From the NCBI GenBank assembly GCA_007117775.1, contig SKFX01000032.1, positions 1 to 9,919 of the forward strand: a DNA stretch of 9,919 nucleotides, in the 5' to 3' direction. Numbering within the stretch: position 1 is the first letter of the stretch; every line of letters starts with the position of its first letter. This DNA comes from Ilumatobacteraceae bacterium (GTDB taxonomy: Bacteria; Actinomycetota; Acidimicrobiia; Acidimicrobiales; Ilumatobacteraceae). The notes beneath the pieces are model-generated. The model had not been told where the DNA came from and did not search any database. It saw only the letters and a program-made list of their open reading frames with translations. The translations under genes and the position numbers were made by a program. Of the stretch, positions 1 to 6,287 are shown piece by piece.

Positions 1-88
1 CACCACCAAACAGACCGCACCGAACAGCAACCACAGCTACCGAACACCACAACCACTGATCACGACAACCAACCAAAAAGGAATGATG
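1..88 (+). other. A/C-rich leader upstream of the binding-protein gene
   Basis: In the first 74 bases I count only about eight G and three T, so the + strand here is nearly all A and C, unlike the rest of the window. Frame 3 stops at 57-59 and frame 1 at 103-105, so the tail of an upstream gene, for example a permease of the same importer, could end in either. Their third codon positions are only about half G/C, which argues against coding. The likeliest reading is an unstructured 5' leader or intergenic spacer. No convincing -10 hexamer is visible in it. Confidence 0.45.
78..82 (+). promoter_or_regulatory. Ribosome binding site deciding among three tandem ATGs
   Basis: AAGGA at 78-82 directly abuts a run of three ATG codons at 83, 86 and 89. 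A zero-base spacer rules against the first ATG. The third ATG leaves six bases, a normal spacing, so translation probably starts at 89. Confidence 0.6.
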
Positions 89-1126
89 ATGAGACATCTA
101 CGTGAACCCAAACGACTGCTCGGCGGTTTCGCCGCGGCAGCACTCCTGCTCGCCGCATGCGGCGGCGATGACAACGGTGACGACGCCGACGCACCCGAGG
201 TGACCGAGGCCGTCGACACCGACACCGCCGCGACCTTCGAGTGCACCACCGCCCTCGGGCCGGATGTGACCGTCGATTCGCTCTCCGATATCGACCTGTC
301 AGGGATCGAAGTCAACGTCGGATCCAAGGACTTCGTCGAGCAGTTCGTGCTCGGCCAGCTGCTGCTCGTCGGCCTCGAGGCCGCCGGTGCCGACACCGTC
401 GACAACGTCAACCTCGGTGGCACCACGGTCAACCGCGACGCGCTGCTGAACAATGAGATCGACGCCTACTGGGAGTACAACGGCACCGGCTGGACCGTGC
501 ACCTCGGCCGCGATGATCCGAGCTTCGACAGCGCCGAGCTGACCACCGGAGTCTGCGCCCTCGACCTCGAGGAGAACAGCATCCGCTGGATCGGCGTCTC
601 GGACTTCAACAACACCTACGGATTCGCGACCGCTGGTGACTCCGATGCCGCCGGCCTCGACCTGCAGGGCATGGCCGACTACCTCGCGGACAACCCCGAT
701 GCGGTGGTCTGCATGGAGACCGAGTACCCGAACCGGCCCGATGGCCTCGTGCTGTTCGAGACCGCGACGGGCTATGAGATCCCCGATTCGCAGACCGAGA
801 TCCTCGAGGTCGGCGTGATCTACGAGGAGACCGCGAACGGCAACTGCACCTTCGGTGAGATCTTCACCACCGATGGCCGCATCCCCGCTCTCGGCCTCGT
901 CGTCGTCGAGGACCCGGGTGTGCACATCATCTACAACGTGTCACTCACGATGCCCGACAGCGTCTTCTCGCAGAATCCTGAGGGCTTCCAGGCGCTCGTC
1001 GAGACCATCTTGGCGCCGCTCGACAACGACACGATGGCCGAGCTCAACCGTCAGGTCTCCGCCGACGGCCAGGAGCCACGCGTTGTGGCCGAGACCTTCT
1101 TGACCGAACAGGGTCTCATCGGCTGA
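89..1126 (+). CDS. Osmoprotectant (glycine betaine-type) ABC transporter substrate-binding lipoprotein
   Basis: This is the extracellular binding protein of an osmoprotectant importer (OpuAC/ProX-OpuBC family). It captures quaternary amines such as glycine betaine or choline and delivers them to a permease-ATPase complex. With the start at 89 it has 345 residues: a basic N-terminus, a hydrophobic signal segment, and a lipobox LAAC with the lipid-modified Cys at 24. A short Asp-rich linker follows. The fold begins near residue 72, with GSKDF at 78-82 and EIDAYWEYNGTGW at 123-135, the family hallmark (usually E-I-D-x-Y-x-E-Y-T-G-T). NRPDG and FTTDGRIPALGL further on also fit the family. Cys 52, 156, 208 and 253 form an even set that could make two disulfides outside the cell; this is inference. 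Permease and ATPase genes are not in the window and would lie to the left. The exact ligand cannot be read from the sequence. Confidence 0.9.
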   Translation: MRHLREPKRLLGGFAAAALLLAACGGDDNGDDADAPEVTEAVDTDTAATFECTTALGPDVTVDSLSDIDLSGIEVNVGSKDFVEQFVLGQLLLVGLEAAGADTVDNVNLGGTTVNRDALLNNEIDAYWEYNGTGWTVHLGRDDPSFDSAELTTGVCALDLEENSIRWIGVSDFNNTYGFATAGDSDAAGLDLQGMADYLADNPDAVVCMETEYPNRPDGLVLFETATGYEIPDSQTEILEVGVIYEETANGNCTFGEIFTTDGRIPALGLVVVEDPGVHIIYNVSLTMPDSVFSQNPEGFQALVETILAPLDNDTMAELNRQVSADGQEPRVVAETFLTEQGLIG

Positions 1127-1139
1127 ACCGGCCCACACC

Positions 1140-1169
1140 CGTCGATGCATCATCTGATGATGTTCGACG
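1140..1169. terminator. Hairpin 1 between convergent genes
   Basis: The inner stem CATCAT (1148-1153) pairs with ATGATG (1157-1162) around the loop CTG. The outer stem CGTCGA (1140-1145) pairs with TCGACG (1164-1169), with T1146 bulged and a possible G1147-T1163 wobble. It starts 14 bases after the binding-protein stop. No T-tract follows. It may help end transcription from the left or act together with the stronger hairpin beside it. Confidence 0.45.
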
Positions 1170-1177
1170 AACCACTC

Positions 1178-1213
1178 GGTCGCCCGGGTCACCACGCGGT
1201 GGCCCGGGCGATC
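1178..1213. terminator. Strong bidirectional terminator-like hairpin
   Basis: CGCCCGGG (1181-1188) pairs with CCCGGGCG (1203-1210). Inside it, CACC (1190-1193) pairs with GGTG (1198-1201) across a T-G wobble, around the 4-base loop ACGC. Bases 1178-1180 and 1211-1213 can add three more pairs, one of them a wobble, giving about 16 pairs in all. It lies between the convergent binding-protein and thiolase genes and is usable from either side. There is no T-tract, which is common for stem-only terminators of high-GC actinobacteria. Confidence 0.7.
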
Positions 1214-1257
1214 ACCGGCGGTATCGGACGGACCCGGCGCTGAGGGACCCGACCTGA

Positions 1258-2460
1258 TCAGCTGAGGCGTTCGACGATCATCGCCATGCCCTGGCCACCG
1301 CCGACGCACATCGTCTCGAGGCCGAACTGACCATCGGTGGCCTGCAGACCGTGGAGCAAGGTGGTCATGATGCGTGCCCCGGTCATTCCGAAGGGGTGTC
1401 CGAGAGCGATCGAGCCACCGTGGACGTTCAGCTTGTCGACATCGATGCCGAGATGGCGCGCCGAGGGGATCACCTGAGCGGCGAACGCCTCGTTGATCTC
1501 GACCAGGTCGATATCGTCGATCGACATCCCGGCACGTGCCAACGCCTGACGGCTGGCCTCGACGGGTCCGAGGCCCATGATCTCAGGATTGAGACCCGAC
1601 ACACCGCTCGACACCACTCGAGCCAGCGGCGTGATGCCGAGTTGCTTGGCTTTTGAGTCGCTCATCACCATGACCGCGGCCGCTCCGTCATTGAGCGGAC
1701 AGGCGTTCCCGGCGGTGATCGAGCCATCGGGACGGAACACCGGCTTGAGACCCGACAGCGCCTCCACGGTGGTGCCGGGCCGAGGCCCGTCATCGGCGCT
1801 GACCACCGTGCCATCGGTGAGGGTCACCGGGGTGATCTCATCGGCGAAGAAGCCGTTCTCGACATTCGCCACCGCTCGTTGCTGGCTGAGCGCTGCGAAC
1901 TCGTCCATCTCCTGACGTGAGACGTTCTCGACCTCACAGACGTTCTCGGCGGTCTGGCCCATGGCGATATAGATATCGGGCAGGCCGTCGGCCGGCGTCC
2001 ACGGACCCTGGCCCCCCTCGGCTCGCTTGGCGGTGCGCGCTCCGGCATCGGCGAACACCGCATTGGGTGCGGTGTCACTGGCACCGGAGCCATAGCGGCT
2101 GACGGTCTCGACACCGGCCGCGATGAAACAATCACCCTCACCTGCTTTGATGGCGTGTGCTGCCATCCGGATCGTCTGCAGACTCGACGAGCAATATCGG
2201 TTGACGGTCACGCCGGGCACATCGCCGAGTCCGGCGAGCACCGCGACGACCCGGGCGATATTGAACCCTGACTCACCGGCGGGCTGCCCGCACCCCATGA
2301 TCAGGTCCTCGATATCACCCGATGAGACCTGGGGCACCTTGTCCATGAGCGCCTGCACGATCTGTGCTGACATATCGTCGGGTCGCATCGTGACGAGTGA
2401 ACCCTTCCCGGCACGACCGATCGGACTGCGGGCGGTGGCGACGATGACTGCTTCGGGCAT
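1258..2460 (-). CDS. Acetyl-CoA C-acyltransferase (thiolase)
   Basis: This cytosolic thiolase cleaves 3-ketoacyl-CoA with CoA to give acetyl-CoA and a shortened acyl-CoA, or condenses two acetyl-CoA in reverse. The 400 residues are normal length. The nucleophilic Cys90 sits in NRYCSSSLQ. NEAFAA lies at 323-328, GGSIALGHPFGMTGAR at 348-363 with the catalytic His355, and CVGGGQG carries the second acid-base Cys385. All catalytic residues of the classical family are present, and the GHP motif sets it apart from SCP2-type thiolases. The start is supported by GAGGGAG six bases upstream. The gene is divergent from the P450 gene and convergent with the binding-protein gene. No other beta-oxidation gene adjoins it, so chain-length preference (degradative FadA type or biosynthetic) is open. 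The pairing with a P450 hints at lipid or sterol side-chain breakdown, which is inference. Confidence 0.93.
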   Translation of the reverse strand: MPEAVIVATARSPIGRAGKGSLVTMRPDDMSAQIVQALMDKVPQVSSGDIEDLIMGCGQPAGESGFNIARVVAVLAGLGDVPGVTVNRYCSSSLQTIRMAAHAIKAGEGDCFIAAGVETVSRYGSGASDTAPNAVFADAGARTAKRAEGGQGPWTPADGLPDIYIAMGQTAENVCEVENVSRQEMDEFAALSQQRAVANVENGFFADEITPVTLTDGTVVSADDGPRPGTTVEALSGLKPVFRPDGSITAGNACPLNDGAAAVMVMSDSKAKQLGITPLARVVSSGVSGLNPEIMGLGPVEASRQALARAGMSIDDIDLVEINEAFAAQVIPSARHLGIDVDKLNVHGGSIALGHPFGMTGARIMTTLLHGLQATDGQFGLETMCVGGGQGMAMIVERLS

Positions 2461-2465
2461 AGATG

Positions 2466-2472
2466 CTCCCTC
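2466..2472 (-). promoter_or_regulatory. Ribosome binding site of the thiolase gene
   Basis: Read on the minus strand this is GAGGGAG, five bases before the ATG whose A is at 2460. It is a clear purine-rich match to the 16S rRNA tail and fixes the thiolase start. Confidence 0.65.
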
Positions 2473-2520
2473 GAGGTGAGTGTCGGGTTGCCCACTCAGA
2501 TCCCGGTGTGACCAGTGGAG

Positions 2521-2567
2521 TCGAACCCACGGCGATCAGATGATCGGGTTCAACGGTGGTTCCACCG
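2521..2567. promoter_or_regulatory. Structured control region between thiolase and P450 genes
   Basis: The 267 bp gap (2461-2727) between two divergent genes holds clustered inverted repeats and no supported gene. On the minus strand, TTGAACCC (from 2553) can pair with GGGTTCGA (ending at 2521): eight pairs with one wobble, enclosing the palindrome at 2533-2546. Directly next to it, CGGTGG (2554-2559) and CCACCG (2562-2567) form a second hairpin. If the thiolase transcript starts upstream of these, for instance from TACTCT (minus strand, 2608 to 2603), they would lie in its 5' leader. They could equally be protein-binding sites in DNA. The rest of the gap shows only GGCATC repeated at 2625-2636 and GCTCGG at 2621 and 2641. 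Confidence 0.4.
2533..2546. promoter_or_regulatory. Perfect inverted repeat, candidate operator
   Basis: CGATCA (2533-2538), spacer GA, then TGATCG (2541-2546) is a perfect 6+6 inverted repeat. Its position between two divergent genes fits a dimeric repressor site such as those of TetR or GntR regulators. No regulator gene is in the window, and the sequence does not match an operator I know. Confidence 0.35.
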
Positions 2568-2715
2568 GGCGATGGACGACTGCGACGATGACGTTTCCTC
2601 GAAGAGTACCCACCCGAACGGCTCGGCATCGGCATCGGATGCTCGGGGGACCTGCGCTCATCTCGGATCACACCATCGGCGACGCTCCGACTTCGGGTCC
2701 GAATCACTGTGCCCA

Positions 2716-2721
2716 TACGAT
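2716..2721 (+). promoter_or_regulatory. Candidate -10 box giving a leaderless P450 mRNA
   Basis: TACGAT fits the TAnnnT form of actinobacterial -10 boxes and ends six bases before the P450 ATG at 2728. Transcription starting about seven bases downstream would begin at or next to the ATG. This agrees with the absence of any Shine-Dalgarno sequence there. No good -35 box is seen, so the call is tentative. Confidence 0.35.
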
Positions 2722-2727
2722 CGGTCC

Positions 2728-3990
2728 ATGTCCTCCACCCTGCCCGATGTGGCCCTCGCCGACATCGACCTGTCCACGATCGACTTCTGGACCGCCGACC
2801 GGCCGTGGCGCCACGGCGCCTTCAAGACCCTGCGCGACCAGCCCGGATTGACGTTCTTCAACGAACGCGTCATCGAGGGCTATCCGTTCCCGCCCGGGCC
2901 GGGCTACTACGCCGTGACACGCCATGAAGACGCATGGGCGGTGAGTCGCAACCCGCAGCTGTTCTGTTCGGGGCAGGGCTCCAATATCGGTGATCTCCCC
3001 CAGGAGATGAACGAGTTCTTCGGCTCGATGATCAACATGGACGATCCCAAGCACTTCCGGTTGCGCTCGATCGTGTCCAAGGGCTTCACCCCCAAGGAGA
3101 TCGCCCGGGTCGAGGGCTATGTCCGCGAGAAGGCCACCGCGATCGTCGACCGACTCTTGGAGCAGTTCCCCGACAAGACGTGTGAGTTCGTCGACACCGT
3201 CTCAGCAGCGCTCCCCCTCGAGATCATCTGCGACATGATGGGCATCCCCGCCGAGGACACCGAGCGGATCCTGCACTGGACCAATGTGATCCTCGGTGCC
3301 GGCGATCCGGACTTCGGTGGGAACTACGAGAACCTCATGAACAATGCGCTCGAGATGTTCCAGTACGCCCAGGCGCTCGGCGAGGACCGTCGCGCCAACC
3401 CGACCGATGACATCACCTCGGTCATGATGGGTGCCGAGGTGGACGGCGATCAGCTCACCTCTCAGGAGTTCGGGTCGTTCTTCATTTTGTTGGTGGTGGC
3501 CGGCAACGAGACGACGCGCAACGCCATCAGCCACGGACTCAAAGCACTCACCGATCATCCCGACCAACGCGACCGGTGGTACTCGGACTTCGAGACCCAT
3601 ACCCGCACGGCGGTCGACGAGATCGTGCGCTGGTCATCGCCGGTGATCCACTTCCGCCGCACCGCCACCGAGGACACCGAACTCGCCGGCCAGAAGATCA
3701 ACGCCGGCGACAAAGTCGTCATCTTCTATCAGGCCGCCAATCGCGATGAGCGCGTCTTCACCGACCCCGAGTCCTTCGATGTGACCCGGCCACTGCAACC
3801 CCAGCAGGTCGGCTTCGGCGCCGGCGGGCCGCACTTCTGTCTCGGCGCCAACCTGGCACGCCGCGAGATCGCTGTCATGTTCGACGAGATCCGCCGGCGG
3901 GTCCCGAGCCTGCGCGCCGTCGGTGAACCCGACTACCTGCAGAGCAACTTCATCAACGGCATCAAGCGCCTGCAGTGCGAGTGGGACTGA
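2728..3990 (+). CDS. Cytochrome P450, CYP124/CYP125/CYP142-like
   Basis: This soluble heme-thiolate monooxygenase has 420 residues, the normal bacterial length. Helix C has DPKHFRLR, with His109 and Arg113 placed to hold heme propionates. Helix I has AGNETTR at 258-264, the oxygen-activation motif. ExxR is Glu298-Arg301 in DEIVRW. The heme loop is FGAGGPHFCLG with the iron ligand Cys371. AGNETTRN, the DEIVRW segment, the HFRRTA stretch and the C-terminal NGIKRLQ resemble the actinobacterial CYP124/125/142 group, which oxidises terminal methyls of sterol, isoprenoid or branched fatty chains. The substrate here is inferred from that similarity only. The frame is open upstream to 2515, but the family begins around residue 1 of the ATG at 2728. 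It needs a ferredoxin and a reductase, neither of which is nearby. It is divergent from the thiolase gene. Confidence 0.93.
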   Translation: MSSTLPDVALADIDLSTIDFWTADRPWRHGAFKTLRDQPGLTFFNERVIEGYPFPPGPGYYAVTRHEDAWAVSRNPQLFCSGQGSNIGDLPQEMNEFFGSMINMDDPKHFRLRSIVSKGFTPKEIARVEGYVREKATAIVDRLLEQFPDKTCEFVDTVSAALPLEIICDMMGIPAEDTERILHWTNVILGAGDPDFGGNYENLMNNALEMFQYAQALGEDRRANPTDDITSVMMGAEVDGDQLTSQEFGSFFILLVVAGNETTRNAISHGLKALTDHPDQRDRWYSDFETHTRTAVDEIVRWSSPVIHFRRTATEDTELAGQKINAGDKVVIFYQAANRDERVFTDPESFDVTRPLQPQQVGFGAGGPHFCLGANLARREIAVMFDEIRRRVPSLRAVGEPDYLQSNFINGIKRLQCEWD

Positions 3991-3991
3991 C

Positions 3992-4007
3992 CGGCGATCC
4001 GACGCCG
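3992..4007. terminator. Short hairpin between convergent P450 and tdk genes
   Basis: CGGCG (3992-3996) pairs with CGCCG (4003-4007) around a six-base loop, just after the P450 stop. The 48 bp gap between the two convergent stops has no stronger element and no T-tract. A five-pair stem is weak evidence for termination. Confidence 0.25.
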
Positions 4008-4038
4008 CCGACGACCCCGTCATGGGCGAGACATATGA

Positions 4039-4641
4039 TCAGCCCTCGAGTTCGCCGGCGATGAAGTGCCGGCGGCACATCAATTCATAGCGGACCACCT
4101 CACCGAACAGCGGTGGACTGTTGGTGTCCCCAGTATCGCCGACCACCACGGTCTCCCCCTCATACACCACGACACCGTCCACGACCCGGGCGTTGTGGGT
4201 GGCGCGGGCCCCACACCAACAACGCGCCTCGACCTGCAGCGGAATCCGCTCGTCAGCAACCTCCAAGAGACGCTGGGTCCCCTCGAAGAGCAATCCGCGG
4301 AAATCGGTGATCAGCCCGAAGGCGAACACATCGATCCCGAGCTCATCGACGATACGCGCCAGCTGGTCGCATTGTGCGGCGGTGTAGAACTGCGCCTCAT
4401 CACAGACCAGATAGTGCAGCGGCCAGCTCGCCACCGCCAGGCCGTGGATGTCGAGGCCACCATCGACGTGGATGGCCGGTGCGGTCACCCCGAGTCGACT
4501 GGTGACCTGCTGGCCCTCGCGATCCAAACAGGTCAGCAGGAGCCCGAACAGGTCGCGCGACATCAGATTGTGATGGATCTGGAGCGCTAGGGTGCTTTTG
4601 CCCGAGCCCATCGTGCCGAAGCTGAATCGGAGCGTGGCCAT
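4039..4641 (-). CDS. tdk: Thymidine kinase (type II)
   Basis: This cytosolic enzyme phosphorylates thymidine to dTMP with ATP, salvaging nucleosides. The 200 residues match the type II (TK1-like) family. The P-loop GTMGSGKST spans 9-17, with Lys15 contacting ATP. DEAQF at 81-85 gives the Walker B Asp and the catalytic Glu82. DFRG at 113-116 and FEGTQRLLEVAD at 119-130 belong to the family core. Zinc ligands are Cys141 and Cys143 in ARCWCGARAT, and Cys189 and His192 in MCRRH. The first pair is C-x-C rather than the usual C-x-x-C; I recall the same form in other actinobacterial thymidine kinases. The start ATG lies 57 bp from the divergent hydrolase start. No strong Shine-Dalgarno sequence precedes it, while a -10-like TAAGGT lies very close, so the mRNA may have almost no leader. 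Confidence 0.95.
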   Translation of the reverse strand: MATLRFSFGTMGSGKSTLALQIHHNLMSRDLFGLLLTCLDREGQQVTSRLGVTAPAIHVDGGLDIHGLAVASWPLHYLVCDEAQFYTAAQCDQLARIVDELGIDVFAFGLITDFRGLLFEGTQRLLEVADERIPLQVEARCWCGARATHNARVVDGVVVYEGETVVVGDTGDTNSPPLFGEVVRYELMCRRHFIAGELEG

Positions 4642-4651
4642 GACAGATACG

Positions 4652-4657
4652 ACCTTA
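4652..4657 (-). promoter_or_regulatory. Candidate -10 box of tdk
   Basis: Read on the minus strand this is TAAGGT, inside GGTAAGGTCG (4659 to 4650). The identical 10-mer occurs upstream of korA. It ends ten bases before the tdk ATG, so a start site six to eight bases downstream would leave a leader of only a few bases. The -35 position is not recognisable. Confidence 0.4.
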
Positions 4658-4698
4658 CCGCCACCGCAGTGGGGCCTGGACCCCCACGCCAGCAGGTC

Positions 4699-6189
4699 AT
4701 GAACCTCCTGCTGATCACCCTGGACCAGTTACGCGCCGATTGTCTCAGCATCGCCGGCCACCATCTGATCACCACCCCGTCGCTCGATCGTCTCGCGACC
4801 AACGGTGTGCGGTTCGCTCGCCATTACAGCCAGGCCGCGCCGTGCGGGCCGGGCCGGGCATCGCTCTACACCGGGACGTACCAGATGAACCACCGGGTGG
4901 TTGCCAATGGCACACCACTGGACCGACGGCTCGACAACATCGCATTGATGGCGCGGCGCGCCGGCTACGAACCGGTGCTGTTCGGCTACACCGACCAGGC
5001 CGTCGATCCGCGTTCAGTCCCCGATGAACACGATCCCCGACGGCGAACCTGGGAGGGGGCGCTCCCGGGCTTCGAGGTCGTCATGGAGCTGATCGGTGAC
5101 CAACTCCCCTGGCGGTGTTGGCTGGCCGAACGCGGCCATAGCGTCGACACGGCCACAACCGAGGGCCCCGAGGCCGCCCGCGCTGCGCTCGAAGCGCTCG
5201 CCAGCGAACCGCAACGGCCGGCCGAGCACAGCCATTCGGCATTCATGACCGACACCTTCTTGGACTGGCTCGATCATCAGGCGCCCGATGCGTGGTTCGC
5301 GCATCTCAGCTACCTGCGACCCCATCCGCCCTATGCCGCCGCCGGTGAGTTCGCCACCGCCTATCACCCCGATGACGTCGGCGACCCGATCGCACCATCG
5401 CCCAACCGCCACCGGCTCCATGAGGCACTGTGCTCACTCGACGCGACCCGCGCACCCGAGAGCCCCACAGCGATGCGTGAGCTGCGGGCCCAGTATTACG
5501 GGATGATCAGCGAGGTCGACCACCAACTCGGCCGGATCCTCGACCATCTCGAACGCACTGGCGCGGATCGAGACACCGTGGTGGTGGTGACCGCGGACCA
5601 CGGCGAACAGCTCGGCGACCACGGCTATATCGAGAAGGCGGGATTCTTCGAGCAGAGTTATCACATCCCTGCGATCATCGCTGATCCCCGCCACCGCGCC
5701 GGCCATGGCATGGTCGTCGACGACTTCACCGAGAACGTCGACATCTTTGCGACGCTGTGCGAGATCCTCGGCCAAGAGGTCCCCCTGCAATCCGATGGCC
5801 TGCCCCTGACCGGGTTCATCGACGGCTCGGGACATCCCGGCCCATGGCGAAACGCCGCGCATTACGAATACGACTGGCGTTTCGTCCTGCTCGGCGACGA
5901 TCCACCGCAGTGGCCCTGGGATCGACGACCTGAGCGCTGTCAGTTGAGCGTCGAGCGCGGCGACGACTACGCCTATGTGCACTTCGGTGACGGTGACTCG
6001 CTCTATTTCGATCTGGATGCGGATCCGACGTGGCGCACCGTGGTCGACGATCCCACGGCGGCACTGCGCGCGGCGGAGTCGATGCTGACCTGGCGGGCCA
6101 CCCACGCCGATCGGACGCTCGCCGACACCCTTGTCGGCCACTTCGACGATGGCCGCCTCGCCGGTCGTCACCCCGACCCGATTCCATGA
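4699..6189 (+). CDS. Phosphonate monoester hydrolase / sulfatase family protein
   Basis: This alkaline-phosphatase-superfamily enzyme hydrolyses phosphonate monoesters, phosphodiesters or sulfate esters with a formylglycine nucleophile. It has 496 residues and no signal peptide, so it is probably cytosolic. Metal-site Asp9 lies in LITLDQ. Cys49 in CGPGR (49-53) fits the C-x-P-x-R maturation motif for conversion to formylglycine. QMNHRVVANGTPLD (62-75) holds Asn70, GYT follows, RPHPP holds His209, TADHG holds Asp300 and His301, and Lys313 follows 13 residues later. The spacing of these residues matches what I remember of Burkholderia and Rhizobium PMH (PehA). The C-terminal YEYDWR and HADRTL also fit, so PMH is favoured over a generic arylsulfatase. 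The ATG at 4699 is chosen over GTG at 4669 because the first beta strand starts immediately after it; AGCAGG is a poor ribosome site. The activating enzyme (FGE) is not nearby. Confidence 0.88.
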   Translation: MNLLLITLDQLRADCLSIAGHHLITTPSLDRLATNGVRFARHYSQAAPCGPGRASLYTGTYQMNHRVVANGTPLDRRLDNIALMARRAGYEPVLFGYTDQAVDPRSVPDEHDPRRRTWEGALPGFEVVMELIGDQLPWRCWLAERGHSVDTATTEGPEAARAALEALASEPQRPAEHSHSAFMTDTFLDWLDHQAPDAWFAHLSYLRPHPPYAAAGEFATAYHPDDVGDPIAPSPNRHRLHEALCSLDATRAPESPTAMRELRAQYYGMISEVDHQLGRILDHLERTGADRDTVVVVTADHGEQLGDHGYIEKAGFFEQSYHIPAIIADPRHRAGHGMVVDDFTENVDIFATLCEILGQEVPLQSDGLPLTGFIDGSGHPGPWRNAAHYEYDWRFVLLGDDPPQWPWDRRPERCQLSVERGDDYAYVHFGDGDSLYFDLDADPTWRTVVDDPTAALRAAESMLTWRATHADRTLADTLVGHFDDGRLAGRHPDPIP

Positions 6190-6230
6190 TCGGAGACGGC
6201 GTCGCAATGACGGTCGCGTCAATACCGGAT

Positions 6231-6239
6231 TGGTAAGGT
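6231..6239 (+). promoter_or_regulatory. Extended -10 promoter element of korAB
   Basis: TGGTAAGGT has the extended -10 form, TG-n-TAnnnT. The expected start site near 6246 would give a leader of about 44 bases before korA. The surrounding GGTAAGGTCG also occurs upstream of tdk. No TTGACA-like -35 box sits at normal spacing; an extended -10 can compensate for that. Confidence 0.5.
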
Positions 6240-6278
6240 CGGTTCGGGAAACGCGATCCGCCGCAATGGCGCGGTGGC

Positions 6279-6287
6279 AAAGGGGAG
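6279..6287 (+). promoter_or_regulatory. Ribosome binding site of korA
   Basis: AAAGGGGAG ends two bases before the ATG at 6290. It is the only strong purine tract in the area and selects this start over in-frame upstream codons reaching back to 6131, which would overlap the end of the hydrolase gene. Confidence 0.65.

Noticed and set aside
299..925. Minus-strand open frame of 208 codons opposite the binding-protein gene
   Set aside because: The plus-strand frame has a lipobox and family motifs over the whole length. The antisense product is low-complexity, rich in Val, Gly and Asp, and typical of a shadow frame.
2515..2531. T-arm-like sequence (minus strand GTTCGACT between GTGG and CCAC), suggesting a tRNA
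   Set aside because: The T stem pairs only partly. No matching acceptor stem, anticodon arm or CCA end can be assembled around it, so a tRNA or clear remnant is not supported.
2621..2646. GGCATC tandem and GCTCGG direct repeats as a repeat array
   Set aside because: Only two copies of each six-base unit are present. That is too few and too short to be a CRISPR, satellite or iteron array.
2515..2727. 71-residue N-terminal extension of the P450 frame
   Set aside because: The extension has no P450 feature and crosses the structured intergenic region. The usual family N-terminus begins at the ATG at 2728.
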